From Xanthomonas cucurbitae (GTDB taxonomy: Bacteria; Pseudomonadota; Gammaproteobacteria; Xanthomonadales; Xanthomonadaceae): DNA of 45,867 nucleotides. The stretch's first letter is position 1; each line of letters opens with the position of its first letter. This document shows positions 1 through 9,172 of the stretch, one piece after another. A program made the translations under genes and the position numbers. Location: positions 59,236 to 105,102 of the forward strand of contig NZ_MDED01000015.1 of the NCBI RefSeq assembly GCF_002939885.1, read 5' to 3'. The notes below the pieces were generated by a model that worked only from the letters and a program-made list of their open reading frames with translations, did no database searches and was not told where the DNA came from.

Positions 1-2
1 CT

Positions 3-1217
3 GACGGCAGGCACTACCTGCGCGATACGCGTGGCCAATGGCGCGCTGGCGAGGACGTGGCGCACGGCACGCTCGCAGCGGAGCTGGATGCCACCCGCCA
101 ACAGCTGCAGCCCGCCCTGGCGCAGCACGCACAGGCGATGGCGCAGATGCCCCAACGGCAGCTTCCCACGGCGCAACAGCAGGATCAGGCCAATCTCCAG
201 GCGACCTATGCCGCCTACGGGGTTGCGCCCAATGCCACGACCGCAGCGGCCATCCAGCAGGCGCTACAACACACCCGCGATGCAAACGCCATCGACGCCT
301 CCACCACCTCGCTGGCGCTGGAGCGCGATGGGTCCGGCCATTACTCGGTGGACAGCCCGGTACGGCATTTGCGTCGCGATGCCGATGGCACGGTGCGGGT
401 TGCGGCAACCACCACCACCGAGGAGATCCGCGAGGCCGTAGACCAACTCCAGGCCCAGTCCCTGCAACCGGCCAAGGCGCACGCGGCGCCAACCGAACAC
501 GCCGCACCCGACCACACCCACTCACCGGACACCGCGCTACGCCCTGGCGACCGTGGCGTCGCGCTGCAGGATGCGCCACATCGCACGATGGTCATGCCCT
601 CCACACCATCGCCGGCAACAGCGCCCGAACGCAGCCAACCCGATCTGCATGCGCAACAGCAGCAACAAGCGCTGGAGCAACAACGCCAGCTGCAACTGCA
701 GCAGGATCAACAGCTGCTGTTGCAGGCCCGGCAATACCAGCAGGAGCAGGCACAGCGCGAGGAGGACGAGAACAGCCGCAAGGCGCAGCGCGACAAGGAG
801 CTGTCGGCCACCGCCGTCCAAGACGATGCGCACACACCGCCGCCAGGTCTACGCCCTTATAGCGATCCCGCGCATCCCAAGCATGCGCTGTATGCGGACG
901 TGCAAGAGCGGATGCAGAAGCAGGGCCACGATTTTTCGGAAGAGCGCCTGACTCAGATCACTGCGGCGCTGAACGAATCCTACTTCAAGCCCGGCTGGAA
1001 GGGCGAGTTCTATGTGGCGCGCGACACCGTGTTTGCGCTCAATTACGACCACCCGCTTGGCATCGCGCGCGTGCAGATGCACGAGGCGGCACCGTCGGTC
1101 CAGGCTTCGATGGAGGTGGCACAGGCCGGCGATCTGAAGCACGCGCAGATCAGTGAGTACATCGCCCAGAGCCGCCTGCAGGCGCAAGCACAGTCGCAGC
1201 CCGGCATGGGCATGTAA
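3..1217 (+). CDS. Putative type IV secretion effector (X-Tfe) with XVIPCD-like C-terminus, 5' partial
   Basis: The frame is open from the first bases of the window, so the start and the N-terminal toxin domain lie upstream. The last ~110 residues (about 849-1170) contain DPAHPKHALY, a following helical segment and VFALNYDHP, the pattern of the Xanthomonas VirD4-interacting conserved domain (XVIPCD) that directs antibacterial toxins into the X-T4SS. The protein ends in a short Gln-rich tail (QAQAQSQPGMGM), common in this class. A Gln-rich, probably coiled-coil stretch (about 640-800) precedes the domain. The first visible part (residues around TYAAYGVAPNATTAAAIQQAL) resembles the linker region seen in such effectors; I do not recognise a catalytic domain in it. 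A linked immunity gene would be expected but none is seen downstream; it may lie upstream. Family call is inference from motif recall. Confidence 0.7.
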   Translation, partial: DGRHYLRDTRGQWRAGEDVAHGTLAAELDATRQQLQPALAQHAQAMAQMPQRQLPTAQQQDQANLQATYAAYGVAPNATTAAAIQQALQHTRDANAIDASTTSLALERDGSGHYSVDSPVRHLRRDADGTVRVAATTTTEEIREAVDQLQAQSLQPAKAHAAPTEHAAPDHTHSPDTALRPGDRGVALQDAPHRTMVMPSTPSPATAPERSQPDLHAQQQQQALEQQRQLQLQQDQQLLLQARQYQQEQAQREEDENSRKAQRDKELSATAVQDDAHTPPPGLRPYSDPAHPKHALYADVQERMQKQGHDFSEERLTQITAALNESYFKPGWKGEFYVARDTVFALNYDHPLGIARVQMHEAAPSVQASMEVAQAGDLKHAQISEYIAQSRLQAQAQSQPGMGM

Positions 1218-1469
1218 GGCAGTCGGACGCACGGTCGTCTGCGCGCACAATGGCGCCAGCGTGCAGGAAGAAGCGGGAAGCCCTGTGCCAAGGCTCGATG
1301 AGCGGTGGTACTGGCCAAGTGCGGGGTGGTGGAGCGCATGCATGCCTGGAACAAGCCTGCACGCCGATTCGCCATGCGCGGCTGACCTGCGTTGCAGAGG
1401 CATGGGGATGGCTGGCCCAGACAAGACGACTCCTGCTGCGGTTGACTTTCAGAGCATGTGAAAAACCGC
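1218..1469. other. Intergenic gap between convergent genes
   Basis: This 252-bp stretch separates the effector gene from cysH, which run towards each other. I see no convincing coding frame and no strong hairpin with a T-run. Confidence 0.5.
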
Positions 1470-2195
1470 TCAAATGTCCTCGTGAATACCGCACTCGCGC
1501 TTGAGCCCGAAAAAGCGCGTGTCTTCCTCGCGCATGCCTGGCTCCCAACGGCGGGTGGTGTGGAAATCGCCGATGGAGACGTAGCCCTGCTCCCATAGCG
1601 GGTGGTAGGGCAGGTCGTGGGCCTGCAGGTATTGCCAGACGTCGCGGTCGGTCCAGTCGGCGATGGGGCTGATCTTGTAGCGGTCGCCGCGCTTCTGCAG
1701 GATCGGGGTCTGCGCACGGCCGCGCGACTGGCTGCGGCGCAGGCCGGTGAACCAGGTGCCTACGTTGAGCTCGTCCAGTGCGCGCCGCATCGGCTCGACC
1801 TTGCGCAGGTTGTTGTACTGATCGATGCCCACCATGCCCTGCTCCCACAGGCGTCCGTGGCGCGCTTCCATCCAGGCGCGGCTGACCAGCGGGCGATATA
1901 CCTTGAGGTTGAGCTTGAGCCGGTCGGTCAATGCATCGGCAAAGCGGTAGGTTTCCGGAAACAGGTAGCCGGTATCGATCAGGATGACCGGGATGCCTGG
2001 GCGCTGCTGGGACAATAGATGCAGCGTGACCGCCGATTGCGCACCGAAGCTGGACGACAGCGCCGCCTCTTGCGGCCCGTGCTGCAACGCCCAGGCCACG
2101 CGCTCGTCGGCGCGCAGGGGTTCCAGTTGCGCGTTGAGTGCATCCAGGTCGTCTAGCGCCGAAGCGCTGTTCGATGCGGCGGGCAGCGCAGTCAT
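1470..2195 (-). CDS. cysH: Phosphoadenylyl-sulfate (PAPS) reductase CysH
   Basis: Cytoplasmic thioredoxin-dependent enzyme that reduces PAPS to sulfite and adenosine 3',5'-bisphosphate. The 241-residue product has the PP-loop-like [10 protein letters not shown] near residue 50, the [14 protein letters not shown] segment, [11 protein letters not shown], and the catalytic-cysteine tail [10 protein letters not shown] at the extreme C-terminus. The paired Cys-Cys motifs that hold the 4Fe-4S cluster of APS-type reductases are absent, so PAPS should be the substrate, in line with the CysC kinase domain encoded at 6941-8917. The ATG overlaps the cysI stop (ATGA), pointing to translational coupling. 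Last gene of the leftward cysJIH operon. Confidence 0.95.
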   Translation of the reverse strand: MTALPAASNSASALDDLDALNAQLEPLRADERVAWALQHGPQEAALSSSFGAQSAVTLHLLSQQRPGIPVILIDTGYLFPETYRFADALTDRLKLNLKVYRPLVSRAWMEARHGRLWEQGMVGIDQYNNLRKVEPMRRALDELNVGTWFTGLRRSQSRGRAQTPILQKRGDRYKISPIADWTDRDVWQYLQAHDLPYHPLWEQGYVSIGDFHTTRRWEPGMREEDTRFFGLKRECGIHEDI

Positions 2196-3898
2196 GCAAG
2201 CAATTCCAGGTCGAGGTGACGGTGGGTGGGGTAGGGCGGCAACGCGATCAACGCGCTGCGATGCAGGAAGTCGCCGAAGCCTTCGTCGCGGGCCTGGTCG
2301 CGTTCTGTCGCATAGCGGGCCAGCAGCGGGTCGAGCGCGGCGAGGATCTCCGCTTCGGTGATGTTTTCGCGGTACAAGGTGTTGAGGCGTTGCCCACGTC
2401 GGTCGCCGCCCAGCATCAGGTTGTAGCGGCCGGGCGCCTTGCCCACCAGCGCGATCTCGGCCAGGTAGGGCCGTGAGCAACCGTTCGGGCAGCCGGACAG
2501 GCGCAGCACGATGGGCGTGTTGGCCAGGCCATGCCGTTCCAGTAGTGGCTGTAGCGCCGTGCTGAAGTCCGGCAGGTAGCGCTCGGCTTCGGCCATCGCC
2601 AGGCCGCAGGTGGGCAGTGCCACGCAGGCCATTGCGCCGCGTGCAAGCGCGGTGGCCGCATGGTTGCCGGCATCCAGCGCGTAGTGCGCGACCAGGGTAT
2701 CGATGCGCGTGCGCTGTTGCGCCGGTACACCGGCAATGACCAGGTTCTGGTTGGGCGTCATGCGGAACTGGCCCACCTGCAGCTGCGCGATGGCGCGCAG
2801 ACCGCTCAGGTGTGCGGCAGTGTCGGTGTCGGCGATGCGGCCGGCCGGTAGCGACAGGGTCAGGTGCCACAGGCCGTCTTCGCCCTCCACCCAGCCATAG
2901 CGGTCGCCGTTGTGGTCGAACGCAAACTGCTGCGCCGGTTGCAGGGCGAACCCGGCGCGGCGCTCGATCTCGGCCACGATGGTGCCCAGGCCGTGATCGT
3001 CGATGGTGTACTTGAAACGCGCCCGCTTGCGCACCGCGCGGTTGCCCAGGTCGCGCTGGGTGGTGACCACCGCGGTGGCGACATCCAGCAACTGCTCGCG
3101 GCTGACGAAGCCGATCACATTGGCCACGCGCGGCCAGGTGTCGGTATCGCCGTGGGTGGCACCCATGCCGCCGCCGATACTGACGTTGTAGCCGAGCAGT
3201 TCGCCCTCGCGCAGGATCGCGATGAAGCCCAGGTCGTTGGCGAACACGTCCACATCGTTGAGCGGCGGTGCGGCGAAGCCGATCTTGAACTTGCGCGGCA
3301 GATAGCGCTCGCCGTAGATCGGCTCGTCTTCGCTGCCGGAGCCGGACACGCGTTCTTCGTCCAGCCAGATTTCGTAATACGCACGCGTGTTGGGCAACAG
3401 ATGCTCGGACACGCGCGCCGCGTCGGCATACAGCGTGGCATGCGCCTGCGACAGCAGCGGGTTGGCCGCGACCTGCACATTGCGATTGACATCGCCGCAG
3501 GCGGCCAGGGTGTCGATCAAGGTGGCATTGATCGCCTGCATGGTGGCCTTGAGCTCGCGCTTGATCACCCCGTGGAACTGGAACGCCTGGCGGGTGGTGA
3601 TGCGCAGCGAGTGATTGGCGTAGCGCGTGGCGATGCCGTCCAGCGCCAGCCACTGGCTGGGCGAAATCACCCCGCCCGGCGTGCGCGTGCGGATCATGAA
3701 CTGATAGGCCGGTTCCAGCTTTTGCCGGCGCCGCTCGTCGCGAATATCGCGGTCATCCTGCTGGTAGCTGCCGTGGTACTTGATCAGCGTCTGATCGTCC
3801 TCGCGCAGCGCCCCGGTCACCGCATCGGCCAGGCTCTGTTCCAGCGACCCCCGCAGGCGACGGCTTTCGGATTTGATGTCTTCGACGGAGTGGCTCAT
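2192..3898 (-). CDS. cysI: Sulfite reductase (NADPH) hemoprotein beta subunit CysI
   Basis: Siroheme/4Fe-4S subunit that carries out the six-electron reduction of sulfite to sulfide with CysJ. The 568-residue product starts [17 protein letters not shown]. It carries [10 protein letters not shown] for siroheme contact, and the four cluster cysteines in [17 protein letters not shown] and [15 protein letters not shown]. The start is unusual: the bases just upstream of the ATG at 3898 are GATTCCC heptamers with no Shine-Dalgarno. Because that array has no stops, a GTG at 3991 could extend the protein by 31 residues. I chose 3898 because it matches the family N-terminus. The stop overlaps the cysH start; the gap to cysJ is 108 bp and filled by the heptamer element. 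Confidence 0.94.
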   Translation of the reverse strand: MSHSVEDIKSESRRLRGSLEQSLADAVTGALREDDQTLIKYHGSYQQDDRDIRDERRRQKLEPAYQFMIRTRTPGGVISPSQWLALDGIATRYANHSLRITTRQAFQFHGVIKRELKATMQAINATLIDTLAACGDVNRNVQVAANPLLSQAHATLYADAARVSEHLLPNTRAYYEIWLDEERVSGSGSEDEPIYGERYLPRKFKIGFAAPPLNDVDVFANDLGFIAILREGELLGYNVSIGGGMGATHGDTDTWPRVANVIGFVSREQLLDVATAVVTTQRDLGNRAVRKRARFKYTIDDHGLGTIVAEIERRAGFALQPAQQFAFDHNGDRYGWVEGEDGLWHLTLSLPAGRIADTDTAAHLSGLRAIAQLQVGQFRMTPNQNLVIAGVPAQQRTRIDTLVAHYALDAGNHAATALARGAMACVALPTCGLAMAEAERYLPDFSTALQPLLERHGLANTPIVLRLSGCPNGCSRPYLAEIALVGKAPGRYNLMLGGDRRGQRLNTLYRENITEAEILAALDPLLARYATERDQARDEGFGDFLHRSALIALPPYPTHRHLDLELLA

Positions 3899-4004
3899 GG
3901 GAATCGGGAATCGGGAACGGGGAATCGTAGAAAGCGGCTTGGTCTGCCGGGAGAGTTCAGTTGCGGGCTGTACCGATTCCCGATTCCCCACTCCCGATTC
4001 CCGG
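3899..4004. repeat. GATTCCC heptamer inverted-repeat element A (cysJ-cysI gap)
   Basis: The left arm (3899-3927) is four imperfect GGGAATC units and the right arm (3974-4004) is four GATTCCC-type units in the opposite sense. About 46 bp lies between them, beginning after the left arm with AAAGCGGCTTGG. The whole can fold as a long hairpin. It fills the cysJ-cysI gap and abuts the cysI ATG. Elements B and C have the same architecture and similar loop edges. Confidence 0.8.
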
Positions 4005-4006
4005 CC

Positions 4007-5854
4007 TCAATAGACATCGCGCGCATACCGTCCCTCCACCTGCAGCTGGGTGAGATGGGCCGCCGCGGCTTCCGTATCCAGCGCGCCGTGGGTGCTGACG
4101 ATGTCCAGCAGTGCGGCGTGCACGTCTTTGCCCATGCCGATGGCGCCGCACACGTACACATGCGCGCCGCCTTGCAGCCAGGCATAGACCTCGGCGCCAC
4201 GCGCGCGCAGACGGTGCTGCACATAGACCTTTTCGCTGTGATCGCGCGAGAACGCCAGGTCCAGGGCATGCAGCTCGCCGCGCTGCAGGGCCTGCTGCCA
4301 CTCGGCCTGGTACAGGAAATCGGTGTTGAAGTGCTGGGCGCCGAAGAACAGCCAGTTGCGGCCGCTGGCACCGATTTCGGCGCGCTCCTGCACGAAGCCG
4401 CGGAAGGGCGCCACGCCGGTACCCGGGCCGATCATCAGGATGTCGCGGTCGATGCCGGCCGGCACGCGGAAGCGTGCGTTCGGCTCGATGTAGACCGGTG
4501 CGGTGTCGCCTTCGGCCAGCGCGGCGAGAAAGCCGCTGGCCGACCCCAGGTGCGCATGACCGTGGGCCTGGTAATGCAGCTCGTCCACGGCCAGATGCAC
4601 CTCCTCGCCCACACGCTTGCGGCTGGAGGCGATGGAGTACAGCCGTGGCGTGAGCGGGCGCAGGCTGCTCAGCAGGCTGGCGTGGTCCCAATCCGCCGGC
4701 CAGCGGCGCAGCACGTCGATCACCTGGTGATCGGCCAGCAGCGTCGCCAGGCCGGCGGTCTGGGTCGGGGCGAGCAGCGCCTGCAGCTCGGCGACACCGG
4801 CGCGCTCGGCATGTGCGGCAAGAAATGGCCGCGATAGCTTGGTCAGTTCACGCCGGTTGCCCAGCCAGTCGCGCAGGGCCAGGCTGTCTTCGCCGATGGT
4901 GACAATGGCATCGCCATCCAGTTGCAAGACGTCCAGCAGCGGGTCCACCAGGGCCGGCGGATTGCGATGGACGATGCCGAGCGCATCGCCGGGCTCGTAG
5001 CTCAGGCCACTGCCCTCCAACGAGAATTCCAGATGCCGCACGCGCTTGCCCGGTTGTGCGTAGACACCGAAGCCCGGTCCCTTGAAGTCGCGCCCGCTGA
5101 TGATCTGGTTTGCCAGCAGCTCGGCGCCGAACGGGCGCTGGTGCGACCAGACCGGGGCCGCAGGGCTGCTGCGCAGTGGCGTGATCGTGGCCGAGTGCGG
5201 GCCGCTCTTGAGCTGTTCGCGCGCGTGCTTGAGTGCCTGCGTGCGCCAGGGGGTGGCCACGCTGTCGATGTCCAGGTCGGCTTCGCCGCGCGGCTGCACG
5301 CGGCTGCCGCCCAGCTCGGCCAGGCGTTCATCGATGCGCCGCGCAATTCCGCAGAAGTCCGCATAGCTGGAATCGCCCAGGCCCAGCACCGCGTACTTGA
5401 GCTCGGGCAGCTTGGGGGCGCGGCGGCCGGTGAGCCATTCCACCAGGCCGATCGCATCGTCCGGCGGGTCGCCTTCGCCCTGGGTGCTGATGACCACGTA
5501 CAGCAGGCGTTCGCTGGCCAGCTCGCGGGTAGGGTAGGCATCGGCGCGCAGCAGCCGCACGGCCAGGCCCGCTGCCTCGGCGTCGGCGGCCAACTGCTCG
5601 GCCTGTCGGCGGGCATTGCCGGTCTGGCTGCCATACAGCACGGTCAGGCGCTGACTGTCCTGCGCCACTGCCTGCGGCTGCCCGCCCGGCAGCACCGCCA
5701 GCGCGCGCGGCGGCTGGCCCTGGGCCAGCCCGGCGGTGTAGCCGGACAGCCACCACAGCGACGCGGCATCCAGGCCGTCGACCAACCGCTCCAGCAGTGC
5801 CTTGCGCTCGTCGGGCAAGGGGCTGGGCGGTAGCGCGGAGCTGGCGGCAGTCAT
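4007..5854 (-). CDS. cysJ: Sulfite reductase (NADPH) flavoprotein alpha subunit CysJ
   Basis: Diflavin reductase passing electrons from NADPH through FAD and FMN to CysI. The 615-residue protein shows an N-terminal flavodoxin domain (residues ~65-210) with the FMN-binding YGSQTGNAR and STQGEGDPPDD, a connecting FAD domain with RLYSIASS, and an NADPH-binding region with IGPGTGVAPFRGF followed by the usual C-terminal aromatic end DVY. Length and domain order match standard CysJ. First gene of the leftward cysJIH operon, divergent from cysD. Confidence 0.95.
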   Translation of the reverse strand: MTAASSALPPSPLPDERKALLERLVDGLDAASLWWLSGYTAGLAQGQPPRALAVLPGGQPQAVAQDSQRLTVLYGSQTGNARRQAEQLAADAEAAGLAVRLLRADAYPTRELASERLLYVVISTQGEGDPPDDAIGLVEWLTGRRAPKLPELKYAVLGLGDSSYADFCGIARRIDERLAELGGSRVQPRGEADLDIDSVATPWRTQALKHAREQLKSGPHSATITPLRSSPAAPVWSHQRPFGAELLANQIISGRDFKGPGFGVYAQPGKRVRHLEFSLEGSGLSYEPGDALGIVHRNPPALVDPLLDVLQLDGDAIVTIGEDSLALRDWLGNRRELTKLSRPFLAAHAERAGVAELQALLAPTQTAGLATLLADHQVIDVLRRWPADWDHASLLSSLRPLTPRLYSIASSRKRVGEEVHLAVDELHYQAHGHAHLGSASGFLAALAEGDTAPVYIEPNARFRVPAGIDRDILMIGPGTGVAPFRGFVQERAEIGASGRNWLFFGAQHFNTDFLYQAEWQQALQRGELHALDLAFSRDHSEKVYVQHRLRARGAEVYAWLQGGAHVYVCGAIGMGKDVHAALLDIVSTHGALDTEAAAAHLTQLQVEGRYARDVY

Positions 5855-6032
5855 TCGGGTCCAGGGGCTTGGATGAGACCGACGATGTTAGGGATGCGTT
5901 GCGGCCGCCAGAAAGGAGCAGCCGTTATCGCGTTATGCCGGCCGCTTATTTCGGGCAGGCAGTCGCCCGGCACACACTGCGGCGCCTTGCCCTACCATCG
6001 GATGGCCCGCCACCGATGCCGACGCCATCCCG
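5855..6032. promoter_or_regulatory. Divergent control region for cysJIH and cysDNC
   Basis: This 178-bp region separates the start codons of cysJ and cysD and must hold both promoters. An AT-richer patch near 5925-5955 repeats GTTAT/TTAT motifs (GTTATCGCGTTATG, then CTTATTTCG) and could bind a LysR-type regulator such as CysB. I cannot define -35/-10 boxes securely. Confidence 0.4.
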
Positions 6033-6941
6033 ATGACCCTGCCACCGCTGTCCCACCTCGACCGGCTCGAAGCCGAAAGCATCCACATCCTGCGCGAAGT
6101 CGCCGCTGAATTCCGCGCACCAGTGATGCTGTATTCGGTCGGCAAGGACAGTTCGGTGCTGCTACATCTGCTGCTCAAGGCGTTCGCGCCGTCGCCGCCG
6201 CCGATTCCGCTGCTGCATGTGGACACGCGCTGGAAGTTCCGCGAGATGATTGCCTTCCGCGACCGCCGCGCGGCCGACACCGGCGTGGAGCTGCGCGTGC
6301 ACATCAACCCCGACGGCATCGCCCAGGACATCGGCCCGATCAGCCACGGTGCCGCCGTCCACACCGACATCATGAAGACCCAGGGCCTGAAGCAGGCGCT
6401 GGAGCAGGGCCGCTTCGATGCGGCGATCGGCGGGGCGCGGCGTGACGAGGAGAAGTCGCGCGCCAAGGAGCGGGTGTTCTCGTTCCGCAATGCGCGCCAT
6501 CGCTGGGACCCGAAGAACCAGCGCCCGGAGCTGTGGAATCTGTACAACGCACGCACCCGCCACGGCGAGAGCGTGCGCGTGTTCCCGCTGTCCAACTGGA
6601 CCGAGCTGGATATCTGGCTGTACATCTACCGCGAACAGATCCCTGTGGTGCAGTTGTATTTTGCCGCACCGCGCCCGGTGGTGGAGCGCGACGGCGCCTG
6701 GATCCTGGTCGACGACGCGCGCCTGCCGCTGCACCCTGGCGAAACCCCGCAGCTGCGCTCGGTCCGCTTCCGCACGCTGGGCTGCTACCCACTCACTGGC
6801 GCGATCGATTCCACCGCCGACACGCTGGAAGCGGTGATCGCCGAAATGCTGGTCAGCACCAGCTCCGAGCGCCAGGGCCGCATGATCGACCACGCACCGG
6901 GCGCCTCGATGGAACAGAAGAAGCTGGAGGGGTATTTTTGA
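6033..6941 (+). CDS. cysD: Sulfate adenylyltransferase subunit 2 CysD
   Basis: Catalytic subunit of ATP sulfurylase, forming APS and pyrophosphate from sulfate and ATP, driven by GTP hydrolysis on CysN. The 302-residue product begins [17 protein letters not shown] and contains the PP-loop motif [13 protein letters not shown] (about residues 38-50), [27 protein letters not shown] and the conserved end QKKLEGYF. Length is normal for the family. Its stop overlaps the cysNC start by one base (TGATG), so the two are translated as a coupled pair. Confidence 0.96.
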   Translation: MTLPPLSHLDRLEAESIHILREVAAEFRAPVMLYSVGKDSSVLLHLLLKAFAPSPPPIPLLHVDTRWKFREMIAFRDRRAADTGVELRVHINPDGIAQDIGPISHGAAVHTDIMKTQGLKQALEQGRFDAAIGGARRDEEKSRAKERVFSFRNARHRWDPKNQRPELWNLYNARTRHGESVRVFPLSNWTELDIWLYIYREQIPVVQLYFAAPRPVVERDGAWILVDDARLPLHPGETPQLRSVRFRTLGCYPLTGAIDSTADTLEAVIAEMLVSTSSERQGRMIDHAPGASMEQKKLEGYF

Positions 6942-8917
6942 TGAGCCGGGAATCGGGAGTCGGGAATGGGGAATCGGAACAGCGGCTAGCCGCGAACGTC
7001 AAGACGGAGGAGGACGCCGTTGCGATTCCCGATTCCCGATTCCCGATTCCCGGCAGCATCGCTGCCTACCTCCAACAGCACGAATCCAAGCCGCTGCTGC
7101 GCTTCATCACCTGTGGCAGCGTGGACGATGGCAAGAGCACGCTGATCGGGCGGTTGCTGTACGACAGCAAGCGCTTGTTCGACGATCAATTGGCGGCGCT
7201 GGAAAGTGATAGCCGCCGCCATGGCACGCAGGGCGAGGGCATCGATTACGCCTTGCTGATGGACGGGCTGGCGGCCGAACGCGAGCAGGGCATCACCATC
7301 GATGTGGCCTACCGTTATTTCGATACCGACCGGCGCAAGTTCATCGTGGCCGATTGCCCTGGCCACGAGCAGTACACCCGCAACATGGCCACCGGTGCGT
7401 CCACCGCGGATGTGGCGGTGGTGCTGGTGGACGCTCGCAAGGGGGTGCTGACCCAGACCCGCCGGCATAGCTACATCGTGTCGCTGCTGGGCATCGGCCA
7501 CGTGGTGCTGGCGGTCAACAAGATGGATCTGGTGGACTACGACGCGCAGGTGTTCGCCCAGATTGCAGAAGGCTACAAAACGCTGGCCGCACAGCTGGGC
7601 ATCGCCGATGTGCAATGCATCCCGTTGTCGGCGCTGGCCGGCGAAAACCTGTCCGCCCCGTCCACCCGCATGCCGTGGTACCAGGGGCCGTCTCTGCTGC
7701 AGCATCTGGAGAGCGTGCAACTGGCGTCGCCAGAGGACGCCGGCAGCCTGCGTCTGCCGGTGCAATGGGTCAATCGACCCAATGCGCAGTTTCGCGGCTA
7801 CGCCGGCACCCTCGCGGCCGGGCAGGTACGGGTAGGCGATGCGGTGGTGGTGGTGCCCTCCGGGCGGCGCTCGCAGGTCGCCAGCGTGCTCGATGCCAAT
7901 GGCGCGGCGGATGCTGCACGTGCCGGTCAGGCGGTGACGCTGACCTTGTCCGACGAAATCGATATCAGCCGCGGCGACATCATCGCCGGTATCGACGATC
8001 CGCCCGAAGTGGCCGACCAGTTCGCCGCACATCTGTTGTGGATGGACGATGCCGCGCTGCTGCCGGGGCGCCCTTACTGGCTGAAGATTGGCGCACGCAC
8101 GGTCACCGCGAGCATCAGCGAGATCAAGCACAAGGTCGATGTGAATACCCAGGAGCGCCTGGCCGCCAAACGGCTGGAGCTCAATGAGGTGGGCTACTGC
8201 AATCTGTCGCTGGACGAGCCCATCGCGTTTACCCCGTATGCGCGCAATCGCGTGCTGGGCGGCTTCATCCTGATCGATCGGCAGACCCATGCCACCGTGG
8301 CTGCTGGCACGCTGGAGTTCGCGCTGCGCCGTGCCGGCAACGTGCATTGGCAGCATCTGGATGTGGACCGCAGTGCGCGGGCACGCATCAAGGGCCAGGC
8401 GCCGCGCGTGCTGTGGTTCACCGGCCTGTCCGGCGCCGGCAAGTCCAGCGTGGCCAACCTGGTCGACAAGCGCCTGCATGCGCTGGGCTATCACACCTTC
8501 ATCCTGGACGGCGACAACGTGCGCCACGGGCTCAACCGCGATCTGGGCTTCACTGACGAGGATCGCGTGGAAAACATCCGCCGGGTGGCCGAAGTCGCCC
8601 GGTTGATGGCCGATGCCGGGCTGATCGTGCTGGTCAGCTTCATCTCGCCGTTCCGCGCCGAGCGGCAACGGGCGCGCGAACGCTTCGAGGCGGGCGAGTT
8701 CGTCGAGGTGTTCGTCGATGTGCCGCTGGCGGTGGCCGAGGCACGCGACGTGAAGGGGCTATACCGCAAGGCCCGCGCCGGGCAGATTCCCAATTTCACC
8801 GGCATCGACTCGCCGTACGAGCCGCCCGAGGTGCCGGAAGTCCATCTTCACGCCGACGGTGAGAATGTAGCAGCGCTGGCGCGCCAGGTACTGGGGTATC
8901 TCGGGCTGGAGCGCTGA
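6941..8917 (+). CDS. cysNC: Bifunctional CysN/CysC: ATP sulfurylase GTPase subunit and APS kinase
   Basis: Fusion protein of 658 residues (NodQ-like). The N-terminal CysN half has the GTPase P-loop GSVDDGKST (59-67), DCPGHEQY and NKMDLVD, followed by EF-Tu-like beta domains. The C-terminal CysC half (from ~485) has GLSGAGKSS (495-503), [10 protein letters not shown] and FISPFRAER, whose Ser fits the APS kinase phosphoserine site. It makes PAPS from APS for CysH. The start is fixed by the TGATG overlap with cysD. The first ~35 residues are encoded by heptamer element B (they read [11 protein letters not shown], then [10 protein letters not shown]), an unusual N-terminal extension; no other ATG exists before the GTPase core. 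Confidence 0.95.
   Translation: MSRESGVGNGESEQRLAANVKTEEDAVAIPDSRFPIPGSIAAYLQQHESKPLLRFITCGSVDDGKSTLIGRLLYDSKRLFDDQLAALESDSRRHGTQGEGIDYALLMDGLAAEREQGITIDVAYRYFDTDRRKFIVADCPGHEQYTRNMATGASTADVAVVLVDARKGVLTQTRRHSYIVSLLGIGHVVLAVNKMDLVDYDAQVFAQIAEGYKTLAAQLGIADVQCIPLSALAGENLSAPSTRMPWYQGPSLLQHLESVQLASPEDAGSLRLPVQWVNRPNAQFRGYAGTLAAGQVRVGDAVVVVPSGRRSQVASVLDANGAADAARAGQAVTLTLSDEIDISRGDIIAGIDDPPEVADQFAAHLLWMDDAALLPGRPYWLKIGARTVTASISEIKHKVDVNTQERLAAKRLELNEVGYCNLSLDEPIAFTPYARNRVLGGFILIDRQTHATVAAGTLEFALRRAGNVHWQHLDVDRSARARIKGQAPRVLWFTGLSGAGKSSVANLVDKRLHALGYHTFILDGDNVRHGLNRDLGFTDEDRVENIRRVAEVARLMADAGLIVLVSFISPFRAERQRARERFEAGEFVEVFVDVPLAVAEARDVKGLYRKARAGQIPNFTGIDSPYEPPEVPEVHLHADGENVAALARQVLGYLGLER
6946..7053. 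repeat. GATTCCC heptamer inverted-repeat element B, inside cysNC
   Basis: Left arm 6946-6977 (GGGAATC/GGGAGTC units) and right arm 7024-7053 (four perfect GATTCCC units) flank about 46 bp that starts CAGCGGCTAGC and ends GTTGC. The element lies wholly within the translated 5' end of cysNC without a stop codon. Its size (about 107 bp) matches element A. Confidence 0.85.
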
Positions 8918-9172
8918 GCGCGACGCATGCGGCAAAGCGGACAGTGACCAGGCAGTAGGCGGTACGCGTGATCGGTGGGCATCATGTACGCCATGATCGA
9001 GTTGCCGCTTGGGCTCGCTTGGCGCTGTAGCTATTGCGGAAGGCGTCACACTCGACAGCGCATCGTGGCGCCCGCGGCAAGGGTCGTTGGTCATGGTGCA
9101 AAGCGCGCCCTTTTTGTCAATTCATGGCGGCAAGGTCGGTAAACTTTCGCGGTACCCCGCCAGGATGCTCTG
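8918..9172. other. Intergenic gap upstream of the efflux operon
   Basis: This 255-bp gap between cysNC and the efflux adaptor gene should hold the efflux promoter. No clear operator, hairpin or coding frame is seen, and no TetR/MarR-type regulator gene is present. Confidence 0.4.

Noticed and set aside
1470..3653. One 727-codon leftward frame covering cysH and much of cysI
   Set aside because: The upstream part is an out-of-frame shadow of cysI; the CysH family start is the ATG at 2195 that overlaps the cysI stop.
2864..4837. 657-codon rightward frame opposite cysI and cysJ
   Set aside because: Antisense shadow of two clear genes in high-GC DNA; its protein is rich in His, Ala and Arg with no family features.
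6986..8668. 560-codon leftward frame opposite cysNC
   Set aside because: Shadow of cysNC; no recognisable motifs.
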